Of a DNA stretch of 41,832 nucleotides, positions 1 through 9,462 are shown one piece after another. The position numbers were made by a program, and so were the translations under genes. The notes under the pieces are model-generated. The model worked only from the letters and a program-made list of their open reading frames with translations. It searched no databases and was not told the origin of the DNA. The first letter of the stretch is position 1; each line of letters begins with the position of its first letter. Source of the stretch: Spirochaetaceae bacterium (GTDB lineage: Bacteria > Spirochaetota > Spirochaetia > DSM-2461); NCBI GenBank assembly GCA_016744925.1, contig JADGDJ010000014.1:1-41832 (forward strand), read 5' to 3'.

Positions 1-66
1 ATACTTATATTATGAACATATATTGTACCCTATATATGACATAATAAATTATTAAATTTAACTATA

Positions 67-1246
67 ATGTTGATAAAATATCCCAAAGGTATATATCTTT
101 ACTATATTCTTCAACCTGGATCTGACCAGGGACTGTGGATTATCTATCTGGCATCCAGAGGATTTTCTCTGATTCATTTGGGAATACTGGAAAGTACATT
201 TCATATAACCTCTTTTCTCATGGAAATACCTACAGGTGCCGTTGCAGATATTTGGGGAAGAAAAACATCGAGAATTCTCGGTCTTTTTTTTTATCTGATA
301 AGTCTTATGTTGCTTTTTTTATCGACCAATTATGTATTCCAGCTCGTGGGGTTTGTTATTTGTGCCATCGGTTACAATCTGGAATCAGGTGCCGGAGAAG
401 CTCTTCTCTACGATTCATTTGATATGAAGGCGAAAGAAACGAAATATATGTCCATTGCCGGAAAAAAAAATTTGTACTTCAGTGCTCGTGCATTGTTTCT
501 CTCATAGTCGGAGGTTACATTGCGACCAAAAGTTATGATAATGTTTTTGGTCTCTCCATTTTTGTAGTGATTATGTCAATTCTTACAGCTTTGACATTTG
601 TTGAACCGAAGATTATAAAATCGTTAGAGAAAAGTAGAAATATTCTGGTATTGATAAAAGAGCAGACACTTAATAGTTTAAAAGAGATAAAAGAAAGAAA
701 ACAAATCGCTTTTTTCATCATTTTTTCTAAGTTGATTTTTTCATTTACTGTCAGTTTATTTTTTAACCTGCAAAACTTTTGGAAAGGAATAGGATTTACA
801 GAAATTCATATCGGGATAATATTTGCAATCTCATCTCTATTTACGGGACTGACAGGCTCATTTGCTCATAAAATAGAAAAAAAACCGGTGGTGCAAAGGG
901 AATAATTCTCATTGTTCCACTATTTGTTATTTTAGCTTTGTAGGGTATATCATTCACAGAATACAAACACATCTTTTATATGCTCATAGGACTGATGGAA
1001 GGCCTCTTATATGTAGCCATTAGTGATTATATCAATAAACTGATACCCCCGGAGTACCGAGCTACTGTGCTGTCCTTTCAAAGTATGGTATTCAGTTTTT
1101 TCATGATTATTATATTCCTGATAATCGGATGGATTGGAGATAATTACGGGTTAAATCATGCCTTTATTCTAATAGCCATTACAGCCAGTATGATAGCTCT
1201 TGTTTATTTTTTAAATTACGCACTGACTAGAATTATAGACTCTTGA
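67..1246 (+). pseudogene. Degraded MFS-type transporter (two frameshifts and one stop)
   Basis: Three consecutive open segments in three frames together read as one major facilitator protein of about 390 residues, the normal family length. The first segment carries the loop 2-3 signature of MFS carriers (ADIWGRK) after two hydrophobic helices. The frame changes by -1 at an A9 tract (462-470): frame 3 is open right through the junction and continues as transmembrane sequence. It changes by -1 again at an A8 tract near 877-884. After that the restored frame meets an in-frame TAG at 941-943 before reading to its natural end at 1246. Two indels plus a nonsense codon make a pseudogene the best reading. 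Sequencing error or transcriptional slippage at the poly-A tracts could explain the indels but not the TAG. Substrate unknown. It runs into the 3' end of the ankyrin gene on the other strand. Confidence 0.8.
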
Positions 1247-2225
1247 TATAGGCAGCAATATCTTCGTTGGCATTTTCTTCTGCAATATCGACTACAGACT
1301 GATCTTCTTTATTCTTTATGGAAAAATCTGCCTTTTGATCTTCTATTAAATACCGAATAACATCCATATGTCCCTCGAGAGAAGCATACATAAGCGGAGT
1401 ACTACCACTATAACTTTGATAATTTACATCAGCTGAGCACTCTTCCACAAGATATTTAACCATGTGGAGATGGCCGTGAATGGCAGCAAAAACAAGATAA
1501 TTCCAACCGTCTTCATCTATATAGTCTTTATCAAAACCTAGTTTTTCAAGCAATAATATTACAGTTTCAAGATGCCCGCCTTCAATGGCATGCATAACTG
1601 TATTCATTCCACGAGTGCAGAGTAGATTGACATCAGCCTTAAGTTCACTTATGAGATAAGCCACAACGGAATCAGCGCCACTTTCAGCAGAACACATGAG
1701 TGCGGAGCAACCATGGCGATCGACACAGTTTATATCAACCTCACAATCTTCAACGAAATATTGCAGGATATGAAGATGATCGCTTTCGGCAGCATAAATA
1801 AATGGACATGCTCCGCGGAGACTAGTCTTATTAATATCCATTTTACAATCATTGACGAGATATTTTACAATAGATAGATGTCCACCGGAAACAGCTTTTT
1901 TAAGAACTGTCCATCCCCTTTTACTCTCAAGGTCAATATTTGCACCTTTATCAATAAGCAATCTCACAATTTCCAAATTGCCTGATTTAGCAGCAAACAT
2001 AAGCGCCGATCGACCAAAATGATCCATTTGATCCAGAAAAACATCTTCATTTTCCAGGAGGTAATTGACCACATCAGATCTACCAGCTTTACAGGCCATC
2101 ATAAGGGCTGACTTGCCATCTTCTCCTGAATGATTAGCAATTTTCCCGTATTCAATTAATTCCTTGATTTTATCAAGTTCTGAACCATTAATAATTTCTT
2201 CAAACACCTGCTTTATAATTTGCAA
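1233..2225 (-). CDS. Ankyrin-repeat protein
   Basis: A 330-residue protein made almost entirely of ankyrin repeats. About eight full units are visible, each with the form G-x-[ST]-x-L-[MV]-x-A followed by a GH/GN turn and a [IV]-V-x-[YL]-L helix (e.g. GRSALMFAAKSGNLEIVRLL). A degenerate ninth unit sits at the C-terminus. There is no signal peptide or membrane segment, so it is probably cytoplasmic and binds a protein partner that cannot be read from sequence. The start appears to be TTG, preceded by a G-rich GGGGGG about 8 nt upstream; no ATG lies near. It is a single gene, with its 3' end overlapping the MFS pseudogene by 14 nt tail to tail. The lysine-operon terminator separates it from kamE, so it is probably transcribed on its own. 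Confidence 0.85.
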   Translation of the reverse strand: MQIIKQVFEEIINGSELDKIKELIEYGKIANHSGEDGKSALMMACKAGRSDVVNYLLENEDVFLDQMDHFGRSALMFAAKSGNLEIVRLLIDKGANIDLESKRGWTVLKKAVSGGHLSIVKYLVNDCKMDINKTSLRGACPFIYAAESDHLHILQYFVEDCEVDINCVDRHGCSALMCSAESGADSVVAYLISELKADVNLLCTRGMNTVMHAIEGGHLETVILLLEKLGFDKDYIDEDGWNYLVFAAIHGHLHMVKYLVEECSADVNYQSYSGSTPLMYASLEGHMDVIRYLIEDQKADFSIKNKEDQSVVDIAEENANEDIAAYIKSL

Positions 2226-2302
2226 TTATTTATCCCCCCCGGTATTTTATCCATTCTAATTGAATTTGATATAATTACTAATATTAATAAGAATAAAATT
2301 AT

Positions 2303-2331
2303 AAAAAACCACCGGGAGATGGTGGTTTTTT
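2303..2331 (-). terminator. Rho-independent terminator of the lysine operon
   Basis: A perfect 11-bp stem (AAAAAACCACC / GGTGGTTTTTT) with a 7-nt loop lies about 60 nt after the kamE stop. On the minus strand the 3' arm ends in a U-run continuing into AT-rich DNA. It is symmetrical enough to work in both directions, but only the minus strand has a gene immediately upstream. Confidence 0.9.
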
Positions 2332-2392
2332 GCGATAATCGTAATTACCGTACTTCATTACAAATATCACGCATCAATATCTCTCGAAAAGG

Positions 2393-3121
2393 TCACTTCC
2401 TTTGTTTTTCAAAAAGTTTTTCAACTACATATGATGCTACGTGTTCAGGATAGGATCCTCTCCCGAATCCAGCATCAAATCCGATTTCCATGGCCAGCTT
2501 ATTACTGACTCTCGGTCCGCCGGCACAGACAACTATATTATCTCTCAATTCCTCAGCTTCCATCAACTCAATGAAATTGGTCATATTATGAATATGCACC
2601 TCTTTCTGTGTTACAATCTGTGAGATCAATATAACGTCAGCTTTTACTTTTTTCGCATATTCAATTAAATCTTCATTTTTCACCTGGGCTCCGAGGTTAT
2701 AGGCTTCAATTTCCGGATACCGTTCCAGCCCGTAATGCTGGTCGTAACCTTTCATATTCATAATAGCATCAATACCGACTGTATGAGCATCAGATCCGGT
2801 GCAGGCCCCGACAACGACTATTTTCCGTTTGAGTTTTTCTTTAATAAATTGATTCACTTCATAGAAATCCATAGATGTTTCCACTTCTTCAACTACAACT
2901 TTTGAATAGTCGAGCGATGTGGCGCTTTTTCCATAAACAACAAAAAATGTAAAATCATCGGAGAGAGGATTTGAGTGAACAACTTCACACTCTTCAAATC
3001 CTAATTTTCCCGTATAAATTCTAGCGGCTTCATCAGCCTTTGGACCGCTGGCAACAGGTAAGGTAAATGAGAGTTGTACTGCTCCGTCATTGAGAGTATC
3101 ACCGTAGGCTTTTATCATCAT
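2393..3121 (-). CDS. kamE: Beta-lysine 5,6-aminomutase, beta (B12-binding) subunit
   Basis: Small subunit of the adenosylcobalamin- and PLP-dependent mutase that moves the terminal amino group of beta-lysine from C6 to C5. The Rossmann-type B12 domain starts at about residue 100. It contains the base-off/His-on motif DAHTVG (111-116), with His113 as the cobalt ligand. Lys124 in NMKG lies 11 residues after that His, the same spacing as His133 and Lys144 of the clostridial beta subunit, where the lysine carries PLP; so both cofactor ligands look intact. Later family segments, VTQKEVHIHN and AGGPR, are also present. Length (242 aa) is normal. It starts 1 nt after kamD ends and is the last gene of the operon, just ahead of the terminator. 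Confidence 0.95.
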   Translation of the reverse strand: MMIKAYGDTLNDGAVQLSFTLPVASGPKADEAARIYTGKLGFEECEVVHSNPLSDDFTFFVVYGKSATSLDYSKVVVEEVETSMDFYEVNQFIKEKLKRKIVVVGACTGSDAHTVGIDAIMNMKGYDQHYGLERYPEIEAYNLGAQVKNEDLIEYAKKVKADVILISQIVTQKEVHIHNMTNFIELMEAEELRDNIVVCAGGPRVSNKLAMEIGFDAGFGRGSYPEHVASYVVEKLFEKQRK

Positions 3122-3122
3122 A

Positions 3123-4691
3123 TTACATCATCCCCTTTTGGATTCCCAGTTCTCCATTTAAGTATTCCTCGATGGGATTCCAATAACTTGCTGCTTTTTC
3201 ATAGACACCTTGCAGACCTTTACCTCCATTTTTAGGTCGACTGATATCGGCAAACATTTTTCGCTCCACAGCATCAAATAATCCCTTTTCATTTATCTCT
3301 TGAAGAAAGCTCTCGGTCTGTCCCAGAACCTCCTGGGCTCTCTTCTGCATAATTCCATCAGTTTTAAATTCCATATCCGAGAGTAGATCACCCATATTGT
3401 TCATTACATATTTTGCATTGGCTATTGCCAGGAATCTATCCTGCATAAACGGAGTGTGTATCGCTTCAGTGAGCATACCCAGAAGAAGTATTCCCTGATT
3501 GGTTGCTTTGGCAATAAAATTGAATAGAGTATTCATAGCATACCCTTTAAATATATCGCCAGTCATATATTTGGTCGGAGGCATATATTTCAAAGGTGCC
3601 TCAGGGAATATTTCACGAGCCATCTGAGCCTGGGCGAGTTCAAAGAGAAATCCGTTTTTAATATTGGGATTCATTTCAAAAGCATGTCCCAATCCCATAA
3701 GTTTTTCCGGCATTCCCGATTCGTGTGCAAAACTCTCATTAATCAATTGTGATGCCGTTACAGTATAGGCTTTCTCATAAGCATCGGAAGTTGTCAGGTA
3801 ATTGTCTTCTCCCGTATTGATAACTATGTCTGCAAAACTATTGATCATCCTTGAAAAATGCTGATCAACAAAAGTCCTGTACATGTTAATATCTCTGAAT
3901 AGGATACCGTACATTGAATCGTTGAGCATCATATCCAGTCTTTCCAAAGCTCCCATTGCTGCTATTTCAGGCATACAAAGTCCGGAAGCATAGTTCACTA
4001 AGCGGATGTAGCGCCCTGTTTTTTCACCGGTTTCATCGAGGGCTTTCCTCATGATTCTAAAATTTTCCTGTGTTGCATAGGTTCCACCAAATCCTTCTGT
4101 TGTTGGCCCGTATGGGACATAATCGAGAAGACTCTGAGCCGTAGTTCGAATAACAGCAATTATATCGGCACCTTGTTCTGCGGCGGCTTGTGCTTGTTTT
4201 ACGTCTTCGTAAATATTTCCCGTAGCAACTATGACATAGAGCAGAGGTGAAGGCTGAGCATCGGAAGCTTTTTCAATTTTTTCTTTTCTAAATGAGCGAT
4301 GCAATTTTACTCTCTGAGAAAATGTTTCGACCAGCTCCTGCCCCTTCTCATTGATATATTTCTTATCGACCATGTCCAATTCTGTTAAATCCAGGCCTCC
4401 AGCAATTTTTCTATTTAACTCGTCTGGTTCGCAATTTAATTTGAGCAAGCCATTGATATAATACTGTGCCACTCCATACTGAATCTTATCACTCAACTGA
4501 CTGACAATGATATTGGGTACAGGAACACCATTATCATTTATCAAATCAGCTCCAAGAAGTCTGAGGGTGGCTCGTTCTACTGAATCAGTCGTATGCCTCT
4601 GAATGTAATTTTGAACTGGATTGACTATCTCTTTGGCTATGGAACGACATCTTTCTATTGTATCGGCTGATAAGCCCAGTTTACTCTCCAT
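3123..4691 (-). CDS. kamD: Beta-lysine 5,6-aminomutase, alpha subunit
   Basis: Large catalytic subunit (TIM-barrel type, about 520 aa) that forms the active site with KamE. Family-typical stretches include the N-terminal LGLSADTIERCRSIAKEIV, the central VPYGPTTEGFGGTYATQENF and the RYIRLVNYASGLCMPEIAAM segment. The ORF track starts at 4706, but Met6 at 4691 is preferred because GAGGAG lies 7 nt before it, within the end of kamC. This gives an 11-nt overlap with kamC and translational coupling. Position between kamC and kamE matches the alphabetical kamA-E order of clostridial operons. No missing or broken region was seen. Confidence 0.94.
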   Translation of the reverse strand: MESKLGLSADTIERCRSIAKEIVNPVQNYIQRHTTDSVERATLRLLGADLINDNGVPVPNIIVSQLSDKIQYGVAQYYINGLLKLNCEPDELNRKIAGGLDLTELDMVDKKYINEKGQELVETFSQRVKLHRSFRKEKIEKASDAQPSPLLYVIVATGNIYEDVKQAQAAAEQGADIIAVIRTTAQSLLDYVPYGPTTEGFGGTYATQENFRIMRKALDETGEKTGRYIRLVNYASGLCMPEIAAMGALERLDMMLNDSMYGILFRDINMYRTFVDQHFSRMINSFADIVINTGEDNYLTTSDAYEKAYTVTASQLINESFAHESGMPEKLMGLGHAFEMNPNIKNGFLFELAQAQMAREIFPEAPLKYMPPTKYMTGDIFKGYAMNTLFNFIAKATNQGILLLGMLTEAIHTPFMQDRFLAIANAKYVMNNMGDLLSDMEFKTDGIMQKRAQEVLGQTESFLQEINEKGLFDAVERKMFADISRPKNGGKGLQGVYEKAASYWNPIEEYLNGELGIQKGMM

Positions 4692-6258
4692 GGTTGTACT
4701 CCTCATTTTTTAGATATTTTTCGGCATTTTTTATAATTTCTGAATCGAGTCCCAATATATCGGCTATCTTCAACGCATCTTTCTGCACTTCTGATTTAAC
4801 AAGTGGTTTTACTGAATAATCCATATAATTATTGATGAGATTGATTCTCTCGTTGAGGTCCCTATTCTTATCCCTATGGTAATAGAGTCTATATTTTTCA
4901 TAATCGAGCCCTTTCATCGTCCAGTAAGACAAACATTTAAAATTGGGAAGTTGGTCCAGATGAGTAGATGTAACCGAAAAAACAGTCTCCTGTTCTGCAA
5001 ACCATTGAAGCAACGCACAGTTTAAAGCAAATGCCTCTCTGCTGTTGGTTGTTCTTGCAAATTCATCGACTAAATAAAGGCGCGTCCCGACTTTTCCTGT
5101 TTCCAGTAAATTCAGGATCTCCTCACCAAAACTACTCAAACCGGAATTGGAATCCTCATTGACCATTCCAATCAGATTTAATGAATCAAAGAGTGGAGCA
5201 GATATTTTCCGAGCCGGTACAAAAAATCCCTGTTGGACAAGAAGTTGAGAGAAAGCAATCGTTTTGAGAAGAATTGTTTTCCCGCCCATATTCGATCCCG
5301 TCACTACATTATTTTTCTCATTAAAAGAGACTGATAAGGAGGTATAAATTCTCTTCGCTCGGGTGCTTTTTTCCTTAAGCGGTATAAACTCAAGATCTTC
5401 AAATTCAAGATTCTCAAGAAGAGTAACTCTTGGTCTAATACAATGGAATTGAATTGCCAATCTCGCTTTTGCCATAGATGTATCCAGATCTATGATCGTT
5501 TGAATATAAGTGTTCAACTTTTCCTGTTCCACAATGATTTGTTTTTTTAACATTTGTAGAATTTCCGATTCAATGCCCGCTTCGCTTTCTAATAGTTCTT
5601 TTCTCAAGTTATGAATTAAAAAAAACTCTTTTCCAAAAATGGGTTTCACCATCACCGAACTCTTATCATGCTGTTCCAAAAATATAAAGGAATCACTATT
5701 GGGTGGGATCTCGTTTTCTTTAATGATGAGAAAGTTCAGAAACCGGAAATCCAGATCTGTAGCCTCATGAATCTCCCCGACTCTTTTTTCTTTAGATTTA
5801 TTCAGCTGACTATTTATTTCTCGCAATTGCTTTCGCACTCGAGAAAGATCAGCGGAATAGTCATCTTTAAGATAAAATGATTCTTCCTGACTATCTTCAT
5901 GACCCAGACTTTTTAAAAGTTCTTCTGAGTAAAAATCGATCTCGAACTCATGGGAAATCTGTTTGTAATTATGGAGAAACTTTTTGACGTTAAACAACTC
6001 AGACCGAATATTACCATCAGCGATATTGGGATTTAACTCTGGAAGCCTCATCAGGTGATATTCAATTTTATCTGCTTTTTGAGGATATCTCTCAACAAAG
6101 CTTATCATCTGCTCTATCCGATCAAAAATCCCATTCAATTTATCAGTTTCGCAATAGAAAGCTTCTTCTTCCTTTTCATTTCTACCATAGGGTGATTTAG
6201 GAGAATAATAGCACAAAAATTTGTCGATTTCTGAAAATTCATAAAATCGCTTTGTCAT
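4681..6258 (-). CDS. kamC: MutS-like ATPase, probable lysine 5,6-aminomutase reactivase subunit
   Basis: A 525-residue protein (from Met6 of the ORF) with only the ABC-type ATPase end of MutS. Visible are Walker A GSNMGGKT (about 326-333 in ORF numbering), the serine loop EDSNSGLSSFGEE (373-385), Walker B LYLVDEFART (399-408) and the H-loop STHLDQL (436-442). The N-terminal half is charged and helical and has none of the mismatch-binding features of MutS1. Family knowledge: MutS-related genes of this kind sit in lysine-fermentation operons and are assigned to reactivation of the B12 mutase; I infer this from context. Start at 6258 is chosen because AGGAGG lies 5 nt upstream. It overlaps kamB by 20 nt and kamD by 11 nt. 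Confidence 0.82.
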   Translation of the reverse strand: MTKRFYEFSEIDKFLCYYSPKSPYGRNEKEEEAFYCETDKLNGIFDRIEQMISFVERYPQKADKIEYHLMRLPELNPNIADGNIRSELFNVKKFLHNYKQISHEFEIDFYSEELLKSLGHEDSQEESFYLKDDYSADLSRVRKQLREINSQLNKSKEKRVGEIHEATDLDFRFLNFLIIKENEIPPNSDSFIFLEQHDKSSVMVKPIFGKEFFLIHNLRKELLESEAGIESEILQMLKKQIIVEQEKLNTYIQTIIDLDTSMAKARLAIQFHCIRPRVTLLENLEFEDLEFIPLKEKSTRAKRIYTSLSVSFNEKNNVVTGSNMGGKTILLKTIAFSQLLVQQGFFVPARKISAPLFDSLNLIGMVNEDSNSGLSSFGEEILNLLETGKVGTRLYLVDEFARTTNSREAFALNCALLQWFAEQETVFSVTSTHLDQLPNFKCLSYWTMKGLDYEKYRLYYHRDKNRDLNERINLINNYMDYSVKPLVKSEVQKDALKIADILGLDSEIIKNAEKYLKNEEYNHGE

Positions 6259-7150
6259 AGATTCCTCCTTCACTCAATTCATAGGGGTTAAATATGAAAG
6301 GGCAATTGATTGCCATTTCATTCAGATCCTCAAGCACATTATTCTTGTCTATATCGTAAAGAATGAATACAAATGCCACGAGTTTTATTGTATTTATAAA
6401 ACTCATTTTTCTTGACTCAAGAAACTTCTGAAGTTCAGAGTACTCGAGAAACACTTTTGTAAAATCATCGAGAATTACCGATCGACATGAATCATCCAGC
6501 CCGATCATATTTTTTTTTGTAAAAGCTCCCCGGTGGCAGTAAACACCTTCACCTTCGATCATAGAATCAACTCTCTCTTGTCTGCTCAGTTCCCATATAA
6601 CTCTCAGCTTATTGAGAGAACTCTTATAATTGGAAGGTTGTAGACTAGAAACATAATAAAACTTCGAATTCTTAATAGAAGCGATCTGAGTAACTCTGTT
6701 GACAGCCCCATCAATAAGCATTGATTCGATACGGCAATCTGTTCTTATATATTCGATGATTTGTCCTAGCTGTTCGTTATTTTCCGGTCCTGCAAGCTCA
6801 ATAAAACCGGATCTCCTTGTTTTGAGAAATAGAAGTTTACCGAGAACTGTTTTCCAGGGAAAAACCTGAAGGACTTCGAATAAGGCATCGCTTTTATTCA
6901 TGAGATATTCGCTGGTAAGAAGATAGTCGCCAACTAGTGTTTCTATTTGTGGTTTATCTGTCCCCCAAATGTGGTCTTTTCTCTCTCCATCAATTCCAAT
7001 TGTCAAAAAAGCAAAATTACCTCCTTCTCGCAAACGGGGAAGGAGATAATTGAGAAACGTTGTTTTTCCGGCATTTTTTGAACTGCCCGAGATAAAAGTT
7101 ACTTTATCCCGGAACTGCTCATTAATCTTATCGTCCATACCGTTTGGCAC
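6239..7150 (-). CDS. kamB: P-loop protein, probable lysine 5,6-aminomutase reactivase partner
   Basis: A 303-residue protein with an N-terminal P-loop, GSSKNAGKTT (about 22-31), followed by a sheet-like region with HLTIG-type strands and a later LIDGAVNR segment, resembling small P-loop NTPases of the SIMIBI type. No signal peptide or membrane helix. It lies between kamA and kamC, as expected for kamB in the kamA-B-C-D-E order, and is inferred to work with the MutS-like KamC in keeping the B12 mutase active. The start is probably GTG at 7150, with GGGAC 6 nt upstream, overlapping kamA by 23 nt; an ATG four codons later (7138) lacks a Shine-Dalgarno. The biochemical role is assigned from gene context, not from a catalytic signature. 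Confidence 0.75.
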   Translation of the reverse strand: MPNGMDDKINEQFRDKVTFISGSSKNAGKTTFLNYLLPRLREGGNFAFLTIGIDGERKDHIWGTDKPQIETLVGDYLLTSEYLMNKSDALFEVLQVFPWKTVLGKLLFLKTRRSGFIELAGPENNEQLGQIIEYIRTDCRIESMLIDGAVNRVTQIASIKNSKFYYVSSLQPSNYKSSLNKLRVIWELSRQERVDSMIEGEGVYCHRGAFTKKNMIGLDDSCRSVILDDFTKVFLEYSELQKFLESRKMSFINTIKLVAFVFILYDIDKNNVLEDLNEMAINCPFIFNPYELSEGGIYDKAIL

Positions 7151-8438
7151 GCATTAGTCCCTGAGGAGTAAGGCAGAGCTGTTCTCCCTCAAGGAGAGCG
7201 CTGACACCCGATTTGGGTAAATTGTCCCTGTCCTGACAAAACTCACAGTGTTCTTTATCGTGATGGGTATAATTGTCCGGCTGCGTATAGGTTGTAATTA
7301 CCCCTTCGTAGTTTCTCAGAATTATTCTCTTATCGGTCTGAGAAATAAGATAGTCAGGCATAACGGGAATCTTTCCTCCCCCCCCCGGTGCATCAACAAC
7401 AAAAGTGGGAACAGCCATTCCAGTGGTGTGTCCTCTAAGATTCTCAATAATTTCAATGCCTTTTGAAACTGGAGTTCTGAAATGAGAAATACCTCTGGAC
7501 AAATCACACTGATAGATATAATAGGGTTTTACCCGGATTGTCAGAAGCTTCTGAACAAGATGCAGCATAATATTGGAGCAGTCATTAACCCCTTTTAGAA
7601 GCACTGATTGATTACCCACATTCACACCATTATCTACCAGCCTGGCACAGGCCTCTCTTGCTTCTACAGTAATCTCTTTGGGATGATTGTAATGGGTGTT
7701 GAGATAGACAGGATGATATTTTTTTACCATTTTTACAAAGTTTTCTGTAATCCGCATTGGTAGAACCACAGGCATTCTGCTGCCGATCCTCACAATTTCA
7801 ACATGTTCTATTTCACTGAGTCTTTTGAGAATTCTCTCCAGTCTATCGTCAGATAAAACAAGAGGATCGCCTCCGGAAATGAGGACATCACGTATTTGAG
7901 GAGTGTTTTCGATATATTGAAATGCCTCTTCAAGAATATTCTCGGGCATAATGTTATCATGGTCTCCCACTACGCGTCTTCTTGTACAGTGACGACAGTA
8001 CATAGAACATTCATGTGTAACCAGCAATAAGGCTCTGTCTGGATATCTATGGGTCAGTCCCGGAACAGGGGAATCAGAATCCTCATGGAGTGGATCATCA
8101 AGATCTGACGGATCATCATGCAATTCATCCAATACAGGGACAGCCATCTTCCTCACAGGACAATCGCGGTTTTCCTTATCCATCAATGCCGCGTAATAAG
8201 GCGTGATGGACATACGGAATTTTGTCAGGCACTTGCTCAGATGTTCTTTTTCCTGATAATTAAGGTCGATTATCTGTTCGAGTGTTGCCACATCCTTAAC
8301 TGTATTTCTCAACTGCCATTTCCAGTCTTTCCACTGTTCATCGGAAACACTCGAGAATAGGGGGATGTGTTTATATTTAACTGATTCATATGTTTTTTTC
8401 ATAATGGTTTTTTCCTTCTCAAGAGTAGAGCTTTTCAT
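7128..8438 (-). CDS. kamA: L-lysine 2,3-aminomutase (radical SAM, PLP)
   Basis: First enzyme of lysine fermentation: converts L-lysine to L-beta-lysine using SAM, a [4Fe-4S] cluster and PLP. The radical SAM triad is CSMYCRHC (Cys144, 148, 151). The PLP lysine is in DAPGGGGKIPVMP (Lys356). The GGDPL SAM-binding strand is at 189-193. Conserved neighbours include HEDSDSPVPGLTHRYPDR and YYIYQCDLS. C-terminal HCEFC (397-401) with Cys264 match the structural metal site of clostridial KamA, although one cysteine of that site appears to be replaced, perhaps by a nearby His. Length (436 aa) is normal. Start at 8438 has a G-rich Shine-Dalgarno 4 nt upstream and overlaps kdd; Met13 at 8402 aligns better with clostridial N-termini and is a real alternative. 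Confidence 0.95.
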   Translation of the reverse strand: MKSSTLEKEKTIMKKTYESVKYKHIPLFSSVSDEQWKDWKWQLRNTVKDVATLEQIIDLNYQEKEHLSKCLTKFRMSITPYYAALMDKENRDCPVRKMAVPVLDELHDDPSDLDDPLHEDSDSPVPGLTHRYPDRALLLVTHECSMYCRHCTRRRVVGDHDNIMPENILEEAFQYIENTPQIRDVLISGGDPLVLSDDRLERILKRLSEIEHVEIVRIGSRMPVVLPMRITENFVKMVKKYHPVYLNTHYNHPKEITVEAREACARLVDNGVNVGNQSVLLKGVNDCSNIMLHLVQKLLTIRVKPYYIYQCDLSRGISHFRTPVSKGIEIIENLRGHTTGMAVPTFVVDAPGGGGKIPVMPDYLISQTDKRIILRNYEGVITTYTQPDNYTHHDKEHCEFCQDRDNLPKSGVSALLEGEQLCLTPQGLMRAKRYGR

Positions 8439-9462
8439 AAAGCCCCCTTATTTCAGGTGATTCCCGCAAGATATTCAGCGTTATATCCGCATGTCCTTTT
8501 GCGTAACCATTACCGACTATCATGTCGATATCTTTTCCCACCCCTTCAGCACCAAGAGCTGCTTTAGTGAATGAAGTGGACATGCTGAAAAAGTACACTA
8601 TCCCCCTATCCCTGGTCATCAGGATTGAGCCCATTTCAGTATTGGGAATATTGACATTGTTGATGACCAGATCAGCCATACATCCTTTTGTAAGTTTAGA
8701 AATAGCTTCATAGCAGGAGAGAGCATCTGAGGCATCGAGTTTAATAACATGGTCACAGAGGGTGAGAGATTTCAATCTTTTCAGACATTCATCTGAATAA
8801 TCGATACCAATAACAGTTCCATTCACACCGGCTCTTCTCTTTGCTTCATAAGAACAGAGAATCCCCGATTTCCCACCGGCTCCGATGATCACCACCGTAT
8901 CACCAGATTTTACCATCCGTGCGACCTGTGCAGGTGCTCCGCAAACGTCGAGTACTGCCAGAGCCAGAGAAGCCGGTATATCAGAGGGTAATTTGGCATA
9001 TAATCCCGTTTCAAATAAGATGGCCTGTCCCTTTATGATGACCTGGTCGATCTCTTTTTTCACTTCGAGAATTTTCTCAATTTTCAATGGAGTCAGGGAA
9101 AGAGAAACCAATGAGGCTATTTTGTCGCCTTCATTCAGATCTATAGACCCTTTCAGTTTCTCCCCTATGGTGTTTACAGTCCCGATAAACATGCCGCCCG
9201 ATCCCGTTAGGGGATTTTTCATTTTCCCGGCACTATTCACAATGGAGAGTATAATCTCCTCTATTTTTCCAACATCTCCATCAGCCTGCTCTTTGATCTG
9301 TGTAAAACTTGCAGAATCAATATTGAGAATATCCACATCCACCAGAATTTCATTGTCCCGGATTTCTGACATATCATTATTGATTTTAACTGCGGGCTGT
9401 GGAAGTACGCCCACAGGATCTATGACTCTGTGACAGCCATAGGGATCTCCCTTTAAACTCAT
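8419..9462 (-). CDS. kdd: L-erythro-3,5-diaminohexanoate dehydrogenase
   Basis: Oxidative deamination of 3,5-diaminohexanoate to 5-amino-3-oxohexanoate with NAD(P), the third step of the pathway. A 347-residue medium-chain-dehydrogenase-like protein. The N-terminal half (residues 1-180) has the family opening KGDPYGCHRVIDPVGVLPQP, and a Rossmann fold begins with VVIIGAGGKSG (190-200) and a following acidic residue in VIGIDYSD. The ATG overlaps the kce stop by 4 nt (ATGA), with GGAG 5 nt upstream, so translation is coupled. No catalytic-residue loss could be seen, though I cannot align residue by residue. Context among kce and kamA makes the assignment firm. Confidence 0.93.
   Translation of the reverse strand: MSLKGDPYGCHRVIDPVGVLPQPAVKINNDMSEIRDNEILVDVDILNIDSASFTQIKEQADGDVGKIEEIILSIVNSAGKMKNPLTGSGGMFIGTVNTIGEKLKGSIDLNEGDKIASLVSLSLTPLKIEKILEVKKEIDQVIIKGQAILFETGLYAKLPSDIPASLALAVLDVCGAPAQVARMVKSGDTVVIIGAGGKSGILCSYEAKRRAGVNGTVIGIDYSDECLKRLKSLTLCDHVIKLDASDALSCYEAISKLTKGCMADLVINNVNIPNTEMGSILMTRDRGIVYFFSMSTSFTKAALGAEGVGKDIDMIVGNGYAKGHADITLNILRESPEIRGLYEKLYS

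Noticed and set aside
462-884. Programmed frameshifting to express the MFS gene
   Set aside because: Two separate slippage sites plus readthrough of a TAG would be needed; decay is simpler.
4681-6258. Genuine DNA mismatch repair MutS
   Set aside because: Only the ATPase end is present and the gene is embedded in and coupled to the lysine operon.
8885-9433. 182-aa plus-strand ORF opposite kdd
   Set aside because: Lies wholly antisense to a well-supported enzyme gene, has no ribosome site and reads as a low-complexity shadow.
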